64,000 nt of DNA from Bacillota bacterium (GCA_023415635.1 JAEZJV010000040.1:305449-369448); one strand, 5' to 3'; positions 9,359 through 19,239 are shown, numbered from the stretch's first letter. Notes: generated by a model not told the origin, from the sequence alone. Translations and numbers: made by a program.

Positions 9359-10213
9359 TTATGTGTCCTTATCAATATCCCTATGCTCCAGATTTAAGCC
9401 ATATTCCGTTCTTCCCAATCTCTCACATAATTCCTTAACCAAGGTCACAGAGCGATGCTTTCCACCGGTACAGCCGATACTGATTACCAGCTGGTTCTTA
9501 CCTTCCTCTATATAATGAGGAATTAAGAACACCAGCATGTCTTCAAGTTTATCCAGAAATTGTCCTGCTGCCTCCGTAGCCATGACATATTCCCTGACTG
9601 CTTGATCATTTCCGGTCTTTGTCTTCAGTTCCGGCACATAGAATGGATTTGGCAAAAATCTGACATCAAATACTAAATCAGAATCTACAGGGATGCCGTA
9701 TTTAAACCCAAAGGATAGAACTGTGATAAAAAAGTTACTGAATTTCTGATCCTCTACATAAATCTTATATATCTGAGCTTTCAGCTCACGGATCAGCAGA
9801 TGACTGGTATCGATAATAACATCTGCTTTTTTACGCAAAAAAGCCAGACGCTCCTGCTCCAGGGCAATACCCTTTTCTACTCTGCCGGCTCCTGACAGTG
9901 GGTGAATTCTCCTGGTCTCCTTATATCGCTTGATCAGAACCTCTGTGGTGCAATCTAAAAATAAGATTTCACAGGTGAAACCACTTTGCTTCATATCCGT
10001 CAGTACATAGTCGAGTTCCCTTAATGCTTGTCCGCTTCGGATATCGAGACCCAGAGCAATATTACTCTGGTTCCCCTGCAGGATTAGTTTGATAAATTTC
10101 TTTACCAGTTGAATCGGCAGATTGTCTACACAAAAATAACCTGCATCCTCAAGCATTTTTAAAACTGAGCTTTTTCCGGCTCCGGACATTCCGGTTACGA
10201 TTACGAATCTCAT
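9359..10213 (-). CDS. rapZ: RapZ/YvcJ-family nucleotide-binding protein
   Basis: 284 aa, the typical length. A Walker A motif GMSGAGKS lies at residues 8-15 and the family signature SIGCTGGKHRSV near residue 245. The family hydrolyses ATP and GTP. In E. coli it is an RNA-binding adaptor for GlmZ decay; in Firmicutes (YvcJ) the role is less clear and linked to cell-wall and competence phenotypes. Here it lies between murB and whiA. The usual Bacillus neighbour yvcK (gluconeogenesis factor) is absent between rapZ and whiA. Confidence 0.94.
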   Translation of the reverse strand: MRFVIVTGMSGAGKSSVLKMLEDAGYFCVDNLPIQLVKKFIKLILQGNQSNIALGLDIRSGQALRELDYVLTDMKQSGFTCEILFLDCTTEVLIKRYKETRRIHPLSGAGRVEKGIALEQERLAFLRKKADVIIDTSHLLIRELKAQIYKIYVEDQKFSNFFITVLSFGFKYGIPVDSDLVFDVRFLPNPFYVPELKTKTGNDQAVREYVMATEAAGQFLDKLEDMLVFLIPHYIEEGKNQLVISIGCTGGKHRSVTLVKELCERLGRTEYGLNLEHRDIDKDT

Positions 10214-10275
10214 ATGCTTCTCCTAATTGTTTTACCCTTTGAAAAACGAGCACGACAGTGGCCGATTTCCATGGA

Positions 10276-11205
10276 TTAATCCGCTTTCCGCGGAAAATCG
10301 CCGAGGAATTTGACTTCCGGTTCGAGACGAACTCCGAATTTATCCTCAACGATCCGTGTCACATCCTCTATGAGTTTTGCAAAATCCTCTGCCGTAGCAT
10401 GGTCCAGGTTGATCAGGAAGCCGCAATGCTTTTCCGATACAGCAGCACCACCAACTCTATATCCCCGTAATCCCGCCTCACTGATCAGTTTACCGGCAAA
10501 ATATCCGGGCGGTCTCTTAAAGGTACTTCCTGCACTGAATTTATCCAGCGGTTGTTTTTCTCTTCTCTGGGCATTCAATTCATTCATTCTTTGCCTGATT
10601 GCAGCTGTATCCCCCTCTGAAAGCCGCAGATCCGCCTCCAGCAGGATTAAATTTTTCTTCTGAAGGACACTGGTACGATAGCCAAGCTCCAGTTCCTCCC
10701 TGTTCAGCTCGATCACATTTCCCTCTTCATCCAGAGCTCTGGCTCCGGTCAGACAGTGTTTCATCTCGCCGTCGTAAGCACCTGCATTCATTGTCACTGC
10801 ACCACCCAGTGAACCGGGAATTCCAGAAGCAAATTCCAGCCCTGTCAGGCTATGTTCTGCTGCAGTATTGGCTAACCGCGCTAACAGAATTCCCGCCTGC
10901 GCCGTCATTCTGCAGCCGTCCTTGACCCAGACCTTGGAGAATTCCTCTCCCAGCTGTAGAATCAGACCGTGATATCCCTGATCCGAAACAAGAAGATTGC
11001 TTCCATTCCCCATAATATAGTAGGGTATATTTTCCTGTCTGCATAATGAAACCAGTTGCTTAATCTCATCGGTAGCCGTAGGGGTTACGAAATAATCCGC
11101 CTTTCCCCCGATATGAAGCGAGGTATGTGCCTCCATCGTTTCCTTTAGCCTGACCTGCTCCTTAGGTACTATTCGGATAAGTTTTTGATAAAATAAGTCT
11201 TCCAA
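10276..11205 (-). CDS. murB: UDP-N-acetylenolpyruvoylglucosamine reductase
   Basis: 309 aa. MurB reduces UDP-GlcNAc-enolpyruvate to UDP-MurNAc with NADPH and FAD in peptidoglycan precursor synthesis. FAD-binding segments include TSLHIGGKADYF, MGNGSNLLVSD and ASGIPGSLGGAVTMNAGAY. The proton-donor serine lies in AGSTFKRPPGYFAGKLI, a type II (short) MurB. The start is TTG at 11203-11205 with AGGAG at spacing 6. It lies between glk and rapZ on the same strand. Confidence 0.96.
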   Translation of the reverse strand: MEDLFYQKLIRIVPKEQVRLKETMEAHTSLHIGGKADYFVTPTATDEIKQLVSLCRQENIPYYIMGNGSNLLVSDQGYHGLILQLGEEFSKVWVKDGCRMTAQAGILLARLANTAAEHSLTGLEFASGIPGSLGGAVTMNAGAYDGEMKHCLTGARALDEEGNVIELNREELELGYRTSVLQKKNLILLEADLRLSEGDTAAIRQRMNELNAQRREKQPLDKFSAGSTFKRPPGYFAGKLISEAGLRGYRVGGAAVSEKHCGFLINLDHATAEDFAKLIEDVTRIVEDKFGVRLEPEVKFLGDFPRKAD

Positions 11206-11237
11206 TTTATTCTCCTAAACCTCTGATATGCTATAAT

Positions 11238-12176
11238 TTATGCAATAATCAGCTTTGCTGCTCCATAGATCCCTGCATCATTGCCCAGTGTAGCAAGCTT
11301 GAATTCCTTGTCCTTTAATGAATCGATCACATAATTATTATAATATTTCTTAATCGTCTCCGTAAGTATTTCACCTGCCTTGGACACACCCCCTCCGATA
11401 ACAAATACCTCGGGATCAACCACCTGTGCAATATGAGCCAATGCAAGCCCAAGATAACGGCAAGCCTTCTCAACCACTTCCTGTGCCAACCGGTCTCCGT
11501 TCTTAGCATGATCAAATACCATCTTTGCACTTATCTCTTCCTTATTGCGAAGAGAAGAGGGCTCTGTAGATTCCTTCAGGGCTTTTTTAGCCAGCTTAAC
11601 TATGCCGGAAGCTGAGGCGTACTGCTCAAGACATCCCTTCTTCTTACAACCACAGGTATCCGTCTCTTCTTCGTTGACAAGAATATGCCCTATTTCGCCG
11701 GCTGCACCGTTTTTACCGGAAAGTATATGCCCATTTATGATAATACCGCCACCGACGCCGGTTCCAAGTGTGGTAAGCACCAAATTCTTATAGCCTTTTC
11801 CGCCGCCCATCCAGCATTCTCCCATGGCAGCCACATTGGCATCATTACCGGCCTTTACCTTAAGTCCTGTCAAGTCAGACAACTCTTTCTCAATATTGAA
11901 GTCAGCCAGTCCGAGATTTGCAAGCATATGAACCTGTCCGTCCTCTGTGACAGGTCCGGGTATCCCCACTCCCACTCCGATGACATCTTCCTCAGACAGC
12001 TTCAGTTCCTCCATCTTGTCCCGGGTGAATATCGCCAAATCACGCAGAATGTCCCTCCCGTCTTCTGTCCTCTGTGTAGCAAATTCCCACTTATCGATCA
12101 GCTTCCCTTCCGTATTGAATAATCCCGCCTTTACAGCAGTTCCGCCGATATCGAATCCAAAACATACCTTTTCCAT
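11238..12176 (-). CDS. glk: ROK-family glucokinase
   Basis: 312 aa. It phosphorylates glucose to glucose-6-phosphate with ATP. The phosphate-binding FDIGGTAVKAG is at residues 8-18. The catalytic Asp is in GNDANVAAMGE, and GEIGH and the zinc-binding CGCKKKGCLEQYAS signature identify a ROK sugar kinase. No N-terminal helix-turn-helix is present, so this is a kinase rather than a ROK repressor. SD GGAGG, spacing 6. Its place beside hprK and crh fits carbon metabolism. Confidence 0.92.
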   Translation of the reverse strand: MEKVCFGFDIGGTAVKAGLFNTEGKLIDKWEFATQRTEDGRDILRDLAIFTRDKMEELKLSEEDVIGVGVGIPGPVTEDGQVHMLANLGLADFNIEKELSDLTGLKVKAGNDANVAAMGECWMGGGKGYKNLVLTTLGTGVGGGIIINGHILSGKNGAAGEIGHILVNEEETDTCGCKKKGCLEQYASASGIVKLAKKALKESTEPSSLRNKEEISAKMVFDHAKNGDRLAQEVVEKACRYLGLALAHIAQVVDPEVFVIGGGVSKAGEILTETIKKYYNNYVIDSLKDKEFKLATLGNDAGIYGAAKLIIA

Positions 12177-12215
12177 CTATATCCTCCATCTGCCGCAATC
12201 GCGGCTTTTTCTTTA

Positions 12216-13142
12216 TTATTCTGTCTTCTTTAAGCTGTTGGTAACGCGGTTATATAGCTCCTGTGCAGCATTATAACCCATCTTCTTCTGACGGTAATTA
12301 ACAGCTGCTGATTCACAAATGATTGCAAGATTTCTACCGGGACGAATCGGGATAGAATGGCAAGGAACCTTATTGCCCAAAAATTCTATATAGGATTCCT
12401 CAAGTCCCAGGCGGTCATACTGTTGTTCCTTGTTCCACTCTTCGAGCTTAATCACCAGATCGATGGACTGTGTATTTTTTACGCTCTCAACACCGAACAG
12501 GGTCTTCACATCTATAATACCGATACCACGCAGCTCAATAAAATGTCTGGTAATATCCGGTGACATTCCGATCAGGGTCTCATCACTGACCTTCTTGATT
12601 TCTACCACATCGTCAGACACAAGTCGGTGCCCACGCTTGATGAGTTCAAGAGCTGCTTCGCTTTTACCGATGCCGCTTTCTCCCATAATCAGGATCCCTT
12701 CCCCGTAGACATCCACCAACCCCCCATGGATGGTAATTCTGGGTGCCAACTCCACATTCAGCCAACGGATGACTTCCGCCATGAAGGCAGAGGTTGTCTT
12801 TAAGGTACGTAGGATTGGGACGCCCTTCTCCGTAGCCAGATGAATGAATTTATCACTAACCTCCATATTTCTGCTGAATACGATACAGGGTACATGATAA
12901 TCCATAAGCCTACTAAGGAGCTGAACCCTCTTCTCCTTGTCCATCTGTTGCATATATGCCATTTCCACATGTCCGATTACCTGGACACGTTCCGAATCAA
13001 AATGGTCAAAAAAACCAGCTAATTGAAGTGCCGGTCTGTTCACATCAGGTTGGGAAATCTTAATGCTTTTAATATCAATGTCCGGAGTACAATTCTCCAA
13101 ATTCATTTTCTCTATCAGTCGAAACAGCTCTACTGTATACAT
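12216..13142 (-). CDS. hprK: HPr kinase/phosphorylase
   Basis: 308 aa. Bifunctional sensor enzyme that phosphorylates or dephosphorylates Ser46 of HPr and Crh in response to glycolytic intermediates, driving CcpA-dependent catabolite repression. Walker A GESGIGKS is at residues 153-160, followed by the catalytic SDD in HRLVSDDVV and the signature LRGIGIIDVKTLFG. The start at 13142 (MYTVELF) has GGAGG at spacing 5; upstream in-frame ATGs at 13172 and 13154 would read through this SD. Its likely substrate Crh is encoded 4 kb downstream in the same gene run. Confidence 0.95.
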   Translation of the reverse strand: MYTVELFRLIEKMNLENCTPDIDIKSIKISQPDVNRPALQLAGFFDHFDSERVQVIGHVEMAYMQQMDKEKRVQLLSRLMDYHVPCIVFSRNMEVSDKFIHLATEKGVPILRTLKTTSAFMAEVIRWLNVELAPRITIHGGLVDVYGEGILIMGESGIGKSEAALELIKRGHRLVSDDVVEIKKVSDETLIGMSPDITRHFIELRGIGIIDVKTLFGVESVKNTQSIDLVIKLEEWNKEQQYDRLGLEESYIEFLGNKVPCHSIPIRPGRNLAIICESAAVNYRQKKMGYNAAQELYNRVTNSLKKTE

Positions 13143-13224
13143 CCGTACCTCCATCTGCACATTTGCATGCACTTATTATCATATCTGCTACATTCTAACA
13201 TATTCCTTCCATAACTGTAAATGC

Positions 13225-15096
13225 TTATTGAGGCTTCTGTTTATGAAAAAATTCATATACCTGTTCTGCTGCCTGACGGTTCATCGCAGGTACCCTCATG
13301 ATTTCCTCCACCTCCGCTGTCTGAATTGCCTCTAGGGACTGGAAGTATTTCATTAATGCTCTTCGTCTCGCCGGACCGACTCCGTTGATGTCGTCCAAAA
13401 TAGAATGAACCTGAGCCTTAGAGCGTAGCACCCTATGATATTCAATCGCGAACCGATGGGTCTCATCCTGGATTCGGGTGATCAGGCGAAACAGCTCACT
13501 GCTCTTGTCGATGGGTAGTTCCTTATTGTTATAATATAATCCCCTGGTTCTGTGATTGTCATCCTTTACCATACCACAGACTGCAATTTCCAGCTTTAAT
13601 TCCTCCAGCACCCTTAGGGCAATCCCTACCTGTCCTTTACCTCCGTCCATCAGGATTAAATCAGGATATTTGGTGAAGCTGCCCAGGGAATCATCCAGCT
13701 GCTTTTCCCGATTCTGCTCCTGTTCCCGTATACCATGCGTAAATCTTCTGGTCAGTACCTCATACATGGAAGCATAGTCATCCGGGCCGTGGATGGATTT
13801 AATTTTAAACTTGCGGTAATCTGCCTTTTTGGGTTTTCCCTTTTCATAGACTACCATAGAACCTACGGATTCAAACCCTGCCGTATTAGAGATATCAAAG
13901 GATTCGATACGTTCCACCAAAGGAAGTCCCAGATATTGAGCAAGCTCCTTTAGTGCTCCGACGGTCCTGGCCTCCTCCCGTTTAATCTTCTCCAGGTCCT
14001 GGTTCAGAACCAATTCCGCGTTCTTTCTTGCCAGCTCCACGAGTTTTTCCTTTTCACCCTTCTGCGGAACCTTAAGATATGTCTTCTGTCCTCTCTTGGA
14101 GCTGAGCCATTCGCTCAGCAGCTCCTCCTCCTCCGTCCTGGAGCCTAAAAAGATTTCCTTCGGAATGTACGGGGTTCCTGCATAAAACTGTTTCAGGAAG
14201 CTCGCCATGATGCTTTCATCCGTCTCATCCTGCACTCCGGACAGATGAAAATGATCTCTCCCAATCAGCTTACCGTTACGGATAAAGAAGGTCTGTACAA
14301 CTGCTTCCTCCTTGTCTCTGGCAAAGGCAATAATATCACGATCCACTTGATCCGTATTCGTAATCTTCTGCTTACTGGCAATCTGTTTCACACTATTCAA
14401 TAAGTCACGATATTCTGCTGCCTTTTCGAATTCCAGGGCCTCAGAGGCCTCGGACATCTTCTTTCCCAGCAACTTACCTACCCTGCTATAGTTTCCGTTC
14501 AGAAACTCAATTACCTCATCAATATTCCCTTTATATTCCTCTTCGGAGATATATCCCTGACAGGGTGCATCACATTGCCCCATATGATAATATAGACAAG
14601 GACGTTCCTTACCGATATCCTTAGGAAGCTTTCGGTTGCAGGTTCTAATCTTATAAATTCTTCTAAGGAGTGCCAGGGTATCCTTCACTGCATTGACACT
14701 TGTGTAAGGTCCAAAGTATCTGGCCTTATCCTTCCTCTGCTCACGAACAATCGAAACCTTCGGAAATGCCTCGTTGGTTGTCACCCTGATATAAGGATAG
14801 GTCTTGCTATCCTTCAGCATCGTATTGTATTTCGGCATATGCTCCTTAATCAGGTTACACTCCAGAACCAGTGCTTCAAGTTCTGAATCTGTGATGATAT
14901 ATTCAAAATGGTCTATTCGCTCGACCATCTGTCTGATTTTCTCTGTATGATTACGGCTGTTCTGGAAATACTGCCGAACTCTGTTCTTTAAAATAATTGC
15001 TTTGCCCACATAGATGATCTCATCCTTTACATCCCGCATGATATAGACACCGGGTTTCGCAGGGAGCTTTTTTAGTTCTTCTTCTATATCAAACAT
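13225..15096 (-). CDS. uvrC: Excinuclease ABC subunit C
   Basis: 623 aa, full length. UvrC makes both incisions in nucleotide excision repair. The N-terminal GIY-YIG nuclease begins at PGVYIMRD (residues 15-22) with IIYVGKA. Cysteines in a CNRKLP...CLYYHMGQCDAPC region follow. The UVR domain (LEFEKAAEYRDLL) lies near residue 225, an RNase-H-like nuclease domain is central, and helix-hairpin-helix motifs (DDINGVGPARRRALMKYF) are C-terminal. Start ATG 15096 with AAAGGA. hprK lies downstream. Confidence 0.97.
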   Translation of the reverse strand: MFDIEEELKKLPAKPGVYIMRDVKDEIIYVGKAIILKNRVRQYFQNSRNHTEKIRQMVERIDHFEYIITDSELEALVLECNLIKEHMPKYNTMLKDSKTYPYIRVTTNEAFPKVSIVREQRKDKARYFGPYTSVNAVKDTLALLRRIYKIRTCNRKLPKDIGKERPCLYYHMGQCDAPCQGYISEEEYKGNIDEVIEFLNGNYSRVGKLLGKKMSEASEALEFEKAAEYRDLLNSVKQIASKQKITNTDQVDRDIIAFARDKEEAVVQTFFIRNGKLIGRDHFHLSGVQDETDESIMASFLKQFYAGTPYIPKEIFLGSRTEEEELLSEWLSSKRGQKTYLKVPQKGEKEKLVELARKNAELVLNQDLEKIKREEARTVGALKELAQYLGLPLVERIESFDISNTAGFESVGSMVVYEKGKPKKADYRKFKIKSIHGPDDYASMYEVLTRRFTHGIREQEQNREKQLDDSLGSFTKYPDLILMDGGKGQVGIALRVLEELKLEIAVCGMVKDDNHRTRGLYYNNKELPIDKSSELFRLITRIQDETHRFAIEYHRVLRSKAQVHSILDDINGVGPARRRALMKYFQSLEAIQTAEVEEIMRVPAMNRQAAEQVYEFFHKQKPQ

Positions 15097-15526
15097 ACCT
15101 CAGTTCCTTTCTGAGAATTGACCTTTCCCTTCATTATTACATCTTGAATATTATAGCACAGTTTTGAAACAGAAACAAACCTTAATAAGGTCGGGATATA
15201 GGCACAATGTCATTTAGTTAAAGCTTCATGAAAGAACTCCCTACAATTATTGAACCGGCCTCCAATCGTTAAACTTTTTTGATAGGTACCCCCTTTACTG
15301 GACAAAACCAGCAAAGGGGGTACCTATCACTTTTGGGGGTCGGTTCGTTTTATATTTGTAGGGAGTTCTTTTTCATTCCTATCATAATCTGACAGCAAAG
15401 TCGTGTGATCTATTCCAACTTTTATATTAAAGAGTGTTACGACCTACTCAGTTATAATTTATTATTAACATAAACTTATGGTTGCATAAAAGCACTTATA
15501 AATTAATCAATGTTTTTTTAAGAGGC
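15097..15526. other. Intergenic region, 430 bp, dominated by a nested palindrome
   Basis: Spacer between the histidine kinase gene and uvrC, both on the minus strand. No coding frame is credible. The centre holds the 141-bp nested inverted repeat listed separately (15231-15371). The uvrC promoter should also lie here, but I could not identify a convincing -35/-10 pair. Confidence 0.55.
15231..15371. repeat. 141-bp nested inverted repeat, MITE-like or structured RNA
   Basis: The outer arms AAAGAACTCCCTACAA (15231-15246) and TTGTAGGGAGTTCTTT (15356-15371) are perfectly complementary over 16 bp. A middle arm pair (15252-15263 with 15336-15347) pairs over 12 positions if G-U wobbles are allowed. 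The inner arms GATAGGTACCCCCTTT (15281-15296) and AAAGGGGGTACCTATC (15313-15328) pair over 16 bp, capped by CTGG/CCAG. The whole element folds as one long hairpin. No transposase is nearby and no second copy was seen in the window. Confidence 0.7.
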
Positions 15527-17440
15527 TTAAGTAGTTATTTCTTCGTTAACCGGAGATGTATTTTCCGCTATCGCCATGTCCTTTTTGACCCGTGGAAAAC
15601 GAATGGCAGTTTTGAACATGTCTCCGTCAATCTCTATGGAGAATTCTCCTCCGCTGACCTTAGTGAAGCTTTCTGCAATCGATAAACCGAGACCGGTACC
15701 TTCGGTACTTCTGGATTGGTCTCCCCTGAAAAAGCGTTGCAGGATCTCCTGTTCGGTAAAATTCATCTCATAACCTGCAATGTTCTTGATCCAGACAACG
15801 ACCTGCTCCTCCGTAAGTGACATCTCAATGATGATCCGGGTACCGTGAAGGGCGTATTTGATTGCATTGTCAATCACATTCTGGAACACACGGTAAAGCT
15901 TCCTTCCATCAGCATAGATTATTACCGGAAGCTCAGGCAGAATCAGCTTTATCGGAAGCTGGGAGCTAATAATCACATCCTCCATATCCGCTAATGTCTG
16001 TCTGATGAGCTTTGTCAAATCCAAATTTTCGAATACAACTACTGCTTCACCACTGGAGCTTTTCGCAAGCTCGAACAGATCATTCACAATATGCTTCAAG
16101 CGTTCGGATTTTTCCTGAAGAATTCTTACATAGTCTCTGGAGGTTTCTGACAAATCCTCCTCCTTCGAGAGTAGGTCGATAAAGCTGATGATGGAGGTAA
16201 GCGGTGTTTTTAAGTCATGGGATACATTGGTGACCAGAGCCACCTTCATCCTCTCCGCTTTTATCTGCTCCTCCATCCGTTCCTTGATCTCCTCATTGAT
16301 ATTTTGAAGAAGCCATTTATTTCCCTTGAAGTACCAGATCATAGCAAACAGTTCAAGTGCCAAGGGAAAGGAGAACCACCAAATTCGATACGGCATGATA
16401 ATAACAAGAATAGCTGCATTGATCAAGGTTATAATCAAAAATATAAGCTGACGGTAATAAAGCTTCTTCGTAAAGGATACCTGGCCGAAAGCATCATGGT
16501 TGAAGATATAACGCGACAGCTCAATCAGCACCTTAACGATACGGTATCCCAGCCGGTATAGAATACTATCCTTCAGAAAACATTTTGCTCTGCATTTTCT
16601 CAGGAGTGCAAGCAGTAGCGATAATAACAAAATATCTGCTATTGCAGCAATTCCTCCGGCAAAAACAGCCAGAGAAAGATTGTCTGATGATATTATCTCA
16701 TATCGATATAAGCCATATGGAATCAGGTTCACCCATAGAGACACCTCATTTCTTAAGCAATATAGGAAAAGTTCCATCGCCGCCCACAACCCCAGAAGCA
16801 ACGGGAAAAGTATGAGCTCCGTATATGCTTTATCAAGCCGTTTCAATCCTGAAGAATCTAATTCCTCCTTCCGGACAATCATAAATAAACCGATTAATAT
16901 CAAAATCTCTGCAATGGCAAAAATCAGAAGAACAATCACCTTCGGCATCAGCTCCTCACGATACATCTCCCACTGCTGTTGCTTTTCTGTAAGAAAATCC
17001 TTCGGAAAGGTTATGTAAATCACGTAATTATCTGACAGCATATTATATACATCCAGCTTATCATATGAATTTATTCCGGCTTTCCATTCACCGTTCTCAA
17101 GATAGAAGAAGGCCTCGTCACCGCTGGCGTAGAACTCCCGGTCATTATGCCCCGTATTAGAGTAAAACCGTGTCCCTCCGCCAACATAATAATTATAAGG
17201 CGTATTCTTCAGCTCCCTCCACGTATAAGGAATATCCGAAACATCATTGAGTGCATCCCTGACATAGGAAGTATAAAATTCCCTGCTTTTATGATAGCTG
17301 GTAAATAAGCTTTCCAAATGGTTGTTATATCCGAGCAATTGCACAAGCAGGAATATAATACCACCCAACAACATAGCAGCCAGTAATAACAAGGCAGTCT
17401 TTACGCTGCTGCCTCTAGAGCTTTTCGATTTTATAACCAA
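15527..17440 (-). CDS. Membrane sensor histidine kinase
   Basis: 637 aa. A transmembrane segment near residues 14-38 is followed by a roughly 130-residue extracellular region and then a block of five or more membrane segments (about 170-385). The HisKA dimerisation domain has the phospho-acceptor His in NVSHDLKTPLTS near residue 405. The ATPase domain shows NVIDNAIKYA and GTGLGLSIAESF. No HAMP domain is evident. The start is TTG at 17440 (AAAGGTGG upstream) and overlaps the response regulator by 26 bp, so the two are translationally coupled. The signal is unknown; membrane or cell-wall stress is a guess from the architecture. Confidence 0.88.
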   Translation of the reverse strand: MVIKSKSSRGSSVKTALLLLAAMLLGGIIFLLVQLLGYNNHLESLFTSYHKSREFYTSYVRDALNDVSDIPYTWRELKNTPYNYYVGGGTRFYSNTGHNDREFYASGDEAFFYLENGEWKAGINSYDKLDVYNMLSDNYVIYITFPKDFLTEKQQQWEMYREELMPKVIVLLIFAIAEILILIGLFMIVRKEELDSSGLKRLDKAYTELILFPLLLGLWAAMELFLYCLRNEVSLWVNLIPYGLYRYEIISSDNLSLAVFAGGIAAIADILLLSLLLALLRKCRAKCFLKDSILYRLGYRIVKVLIELSRYIFNHDAFGQVSFTKKLYYRQLIFLIITLINAAILVIIMPYRIWWFSFPLALELFAMIWYFKGNKWLLQNINEEIKERMEEQIKAERMKVALVTNVSHDLKTPLTSIISFIDLLSKEEDLSETSRDYVRILQEKSERLKHIVNDLFELAKSSSGEAVVVFENLDLTKLIRQTLADMEDVIISSQLPIKLILPELPVIIYADGRKLYRVFQNVIDNAIKYALHGTRIIIEMSLTEEQVVVWIKNIAGYEMNFTEQEILQRFFRGDQSRSTEGTGLGLSIAESFTKVSGGEFSIEIDGDMFKTAIRFPRVKKDMAIAENTSPVNEEITT

Positions 17441-18116
17441 TTCCCCACACCACCTTTAAGTATTTTGGTTCTCTCGGGTTATACTCAATTTTTTCGCGAA
17501 TACGTCTGATATGTACCATTACTGTATTCTCAACAGTATAGGCAGGCTCATTCCATACTCTCTCATAGATCTCCTCTGCCGAAAATACTCTGCCGGCATT
17601 CATCATCAGCAGCTCCATGATCTTGTATTCCGTCAGTGTCAGGCGAACCGGATCTCCGTCCACATAAAGCTGTTTTGATGACTTATTCAGGGTTATTCCG
17701 CCAATGACAATATCCTCAGCTCCGGCCAAAGATCCAGCCGATCCCAATTGCAGATAACGCCTCAGTTGACTTTTTACTCTTGCCAAAAGCTCCTGAGGAT
17801 GATAAGGCTTTGTTATATAATCGTCAGCTCCCATGGTTAATCCCAATATCTTATCGCTGTCCTCCGATTTGGCAGACAAAAGAATAATCGGAATATTCCT
17901 CTTCTCCCTGATCTTCATCGTTGCTGATAGCCCATCCAGCTTCGGCATCATGATATCTAAAAGTATCAGGTGAATCTGATTCGAACACAGAAGCTCCATG
18001 GCTTCCAGGCCATTATATGCCTTTTTTACATCATAGCCCTCCCTCATCAATAGCTTTTCAATCCCTTTGACGATTTCCCTGTCATCATCCACGACTAGAA
18101 TACTAACTTGATCCAT
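17415..18116 (-). CDS. OmpR/PhoB-family response regulator
   Basis: 233 aa. The receiver domain has the acidic pocket VDDD (9-12), the phospho-acceptor Asp in LLDIMMPKLDG near residue 54, and the lysine of ITKPY near 104. The C-terminal winged helix (LTEYKIMELLMMNAGRVFSAEEIYERVW ... VMVHIRRIREKIE) binds DNA. It is the first gene of a two-gene operon with the histidine kinase. A TATAAT hexamer about 40 bp upstream on the minus strand may be its -10, but the -35 is poor. Confidence 0.93.
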   Translation of the reverse strand: MDQVSILVVDDDREIVKGIEKLLMREGYDVKKAYNGLEAMELLCSNQIHLILLDIMMPKLDGLSATMKIREKRNIPIILLSAKSEDSDKILGLTMGADDYITKPYHPQELLARVKSQLRRYLQLGSAGSLAGAEDIVIGGITLNKSSKQLYVDGDPVRLTLTEYKIMELLMMNAGRVFSAEEIYERVWNEPAYTVENTVMVHIRRIREKIEYNPREPKYLKVVWGIGYKIEKL

Positions 18117-18451
18117 GATTTCCTGCCCTTTCCCGAGTACCTATCCAGATTATAGAAAACATTACTTTCATTTTCATTCATAAAAATCTTACAAATATCT
18201 TAAAATTCCATATTTGTGGAAGAAGATCATGCTTATCCTGTAATTTCATTAGGAGCTCTTTCCGTAGTTCACAGATATTTTTAAATACAATTACTTATAT
18301 TACATATTCTAACATATATTGCTTTTTAAATAAAATCCATTTTTATTTCCCGGTAGTCACAGACTTCAGATTGGTATATAATACTTAATAAAATTACATA
18401 GTGAGACTGTAGCCAAAGAGGATACAGTTTTGGAGAACGGGAGGAATGGAA
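18117..18451. other. Divergent intergenic region, 335 bp
   Basis: AT-rich region between the response regulator (minus) and the racemase (plus). It should hold both promoters. TATAAT-like hexamers are visible on each strand (plus strand near 18374), but -35 hexamers are weak. No gene or structured RNA was recognised. Confidence 0.45.
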
Positions 18452-19144
18452 ATGAGGACAATCGGTCTCATAGGAGGTATGAGCTGGGAAAGTACCGTTA
18501 CCTATTATAGAATCGTGAATGAAGTGGTAAAAAAAGAGCTGGGCGGCTTCCACTCCGCAAAATGTATCCTATACAGTGTTGATTTTCATGAGATTGAGGC
18601 CTTACAAGCGAATGGTGAATGGGAAAGAAGCGGAGACCTGCTCGCCGAAGCAGCGATCAGCCTCGAGAATGCCGGAGCTGATTTCATCGTGATCTGTACC
18701 AACACCATGCATAAAGTGGCAGCAATCATACAAAGGAAGATATCCATACCCATCCTTCATATTGCTGAGGCTACCTCGGAGGTTTTAAAGAAGAAATCAA
18801 TTCATAAGGTTGCCCTGCTAGGAACGAAATACACCATGCAGCAGGACTTCTATAAAGATATTCTAATTAAAAACAAAATTGATGTCCTGATTCCCAAGGA
18901 AGAAGATATTGAATTAATTAACACCACCATATATCACGAGCTTTGCCTGGGGGTAATTTCCAATAATTCTAAAAGGGAGTTCCTAAGAATTATCGATGAA
19001 CTTGCCCGGTGTGGTGCGGAGGGTGTTATTCTGGGCTGCACCGAAATCGGTCTGCTGATCGAACAGAAGGATACAAATATCCCGTTATTCGATACCACCT
19101 ATATTCACGCATCGAAAGCAGCATGGTTTGCACTACAGGATTAA
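18452..19144 (+). CDS. Aspartate/glutamate racemase family protein
   Basis: 230 aa. Cofactor-independent two-cysteine racemase family. The N-terminal IGLIGGMSWEST, the first catalytic Cys in VICTNTMH (near residue 83) and the second in LGCTEIGLL (near 192) are all present. It most resembles the YgeA/aspartate racemase branch; D-aspartate or D-glutamate for cell wall or free D-amino acids is a family-based guess. Two ATGs are close together (18446, 18452); GGGAGG fits the second at spacing 7. Monocistronic, ending at a strong terminator. Confidence 0.87.
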   Translation: MRTIGLIGGMSWESTVTYYRIVNEVVKKELGGFHSAKCILYSVDFHEIEALQANGEWERSGDLLAEAAISLENAGADFIVICTNTMHKVAAIIQRKISIPILHIAEATSEVLKKKSIHKVALLGTKYTMQQDFYKDILIKNKIDVLIPKEEDIELINTTIYHELCLGVISNNSKREFLRIIDELARCGAEGVILGCTEIGLLIEQKDTNIPLFDTTYIHASKAAWFALQD

Positions 19145-19181
19145 AATGAGAGCTGCTTCATAGGCATTATCCCATTGAGAT

Positions 19182-19239
19182 GTAAAAAAGTCAGAGCCTT
19201 TATCGTATTGACTCCGATAAAATGCTCTGACCTTTTTAC
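19182..19239. terminator. Bidirectional intrinsic terminator
   Basis: A long imperfect hairpin starting GTAAAAAAGTCAGAGC and ending GCTCTGACCTTTTTAC, with an inner TTTATCG/CGATAAA stem. A-run before and T-run after allow termination in both directions, between the plus-strand racemase and minus-strand ftsH. Confidence 0.88.

Noticed and set aside
10258..10663. Plus-strand ORFs opposite murB
   Set aside because: Antisense shadows of a well-supported murB frame.
15271..15340. Inner hairpin of the 141-bp element as an intrinsic terminator of the two-component operon
   Set aside because: On the minus strand the stem is followed by A-run, not T-run.
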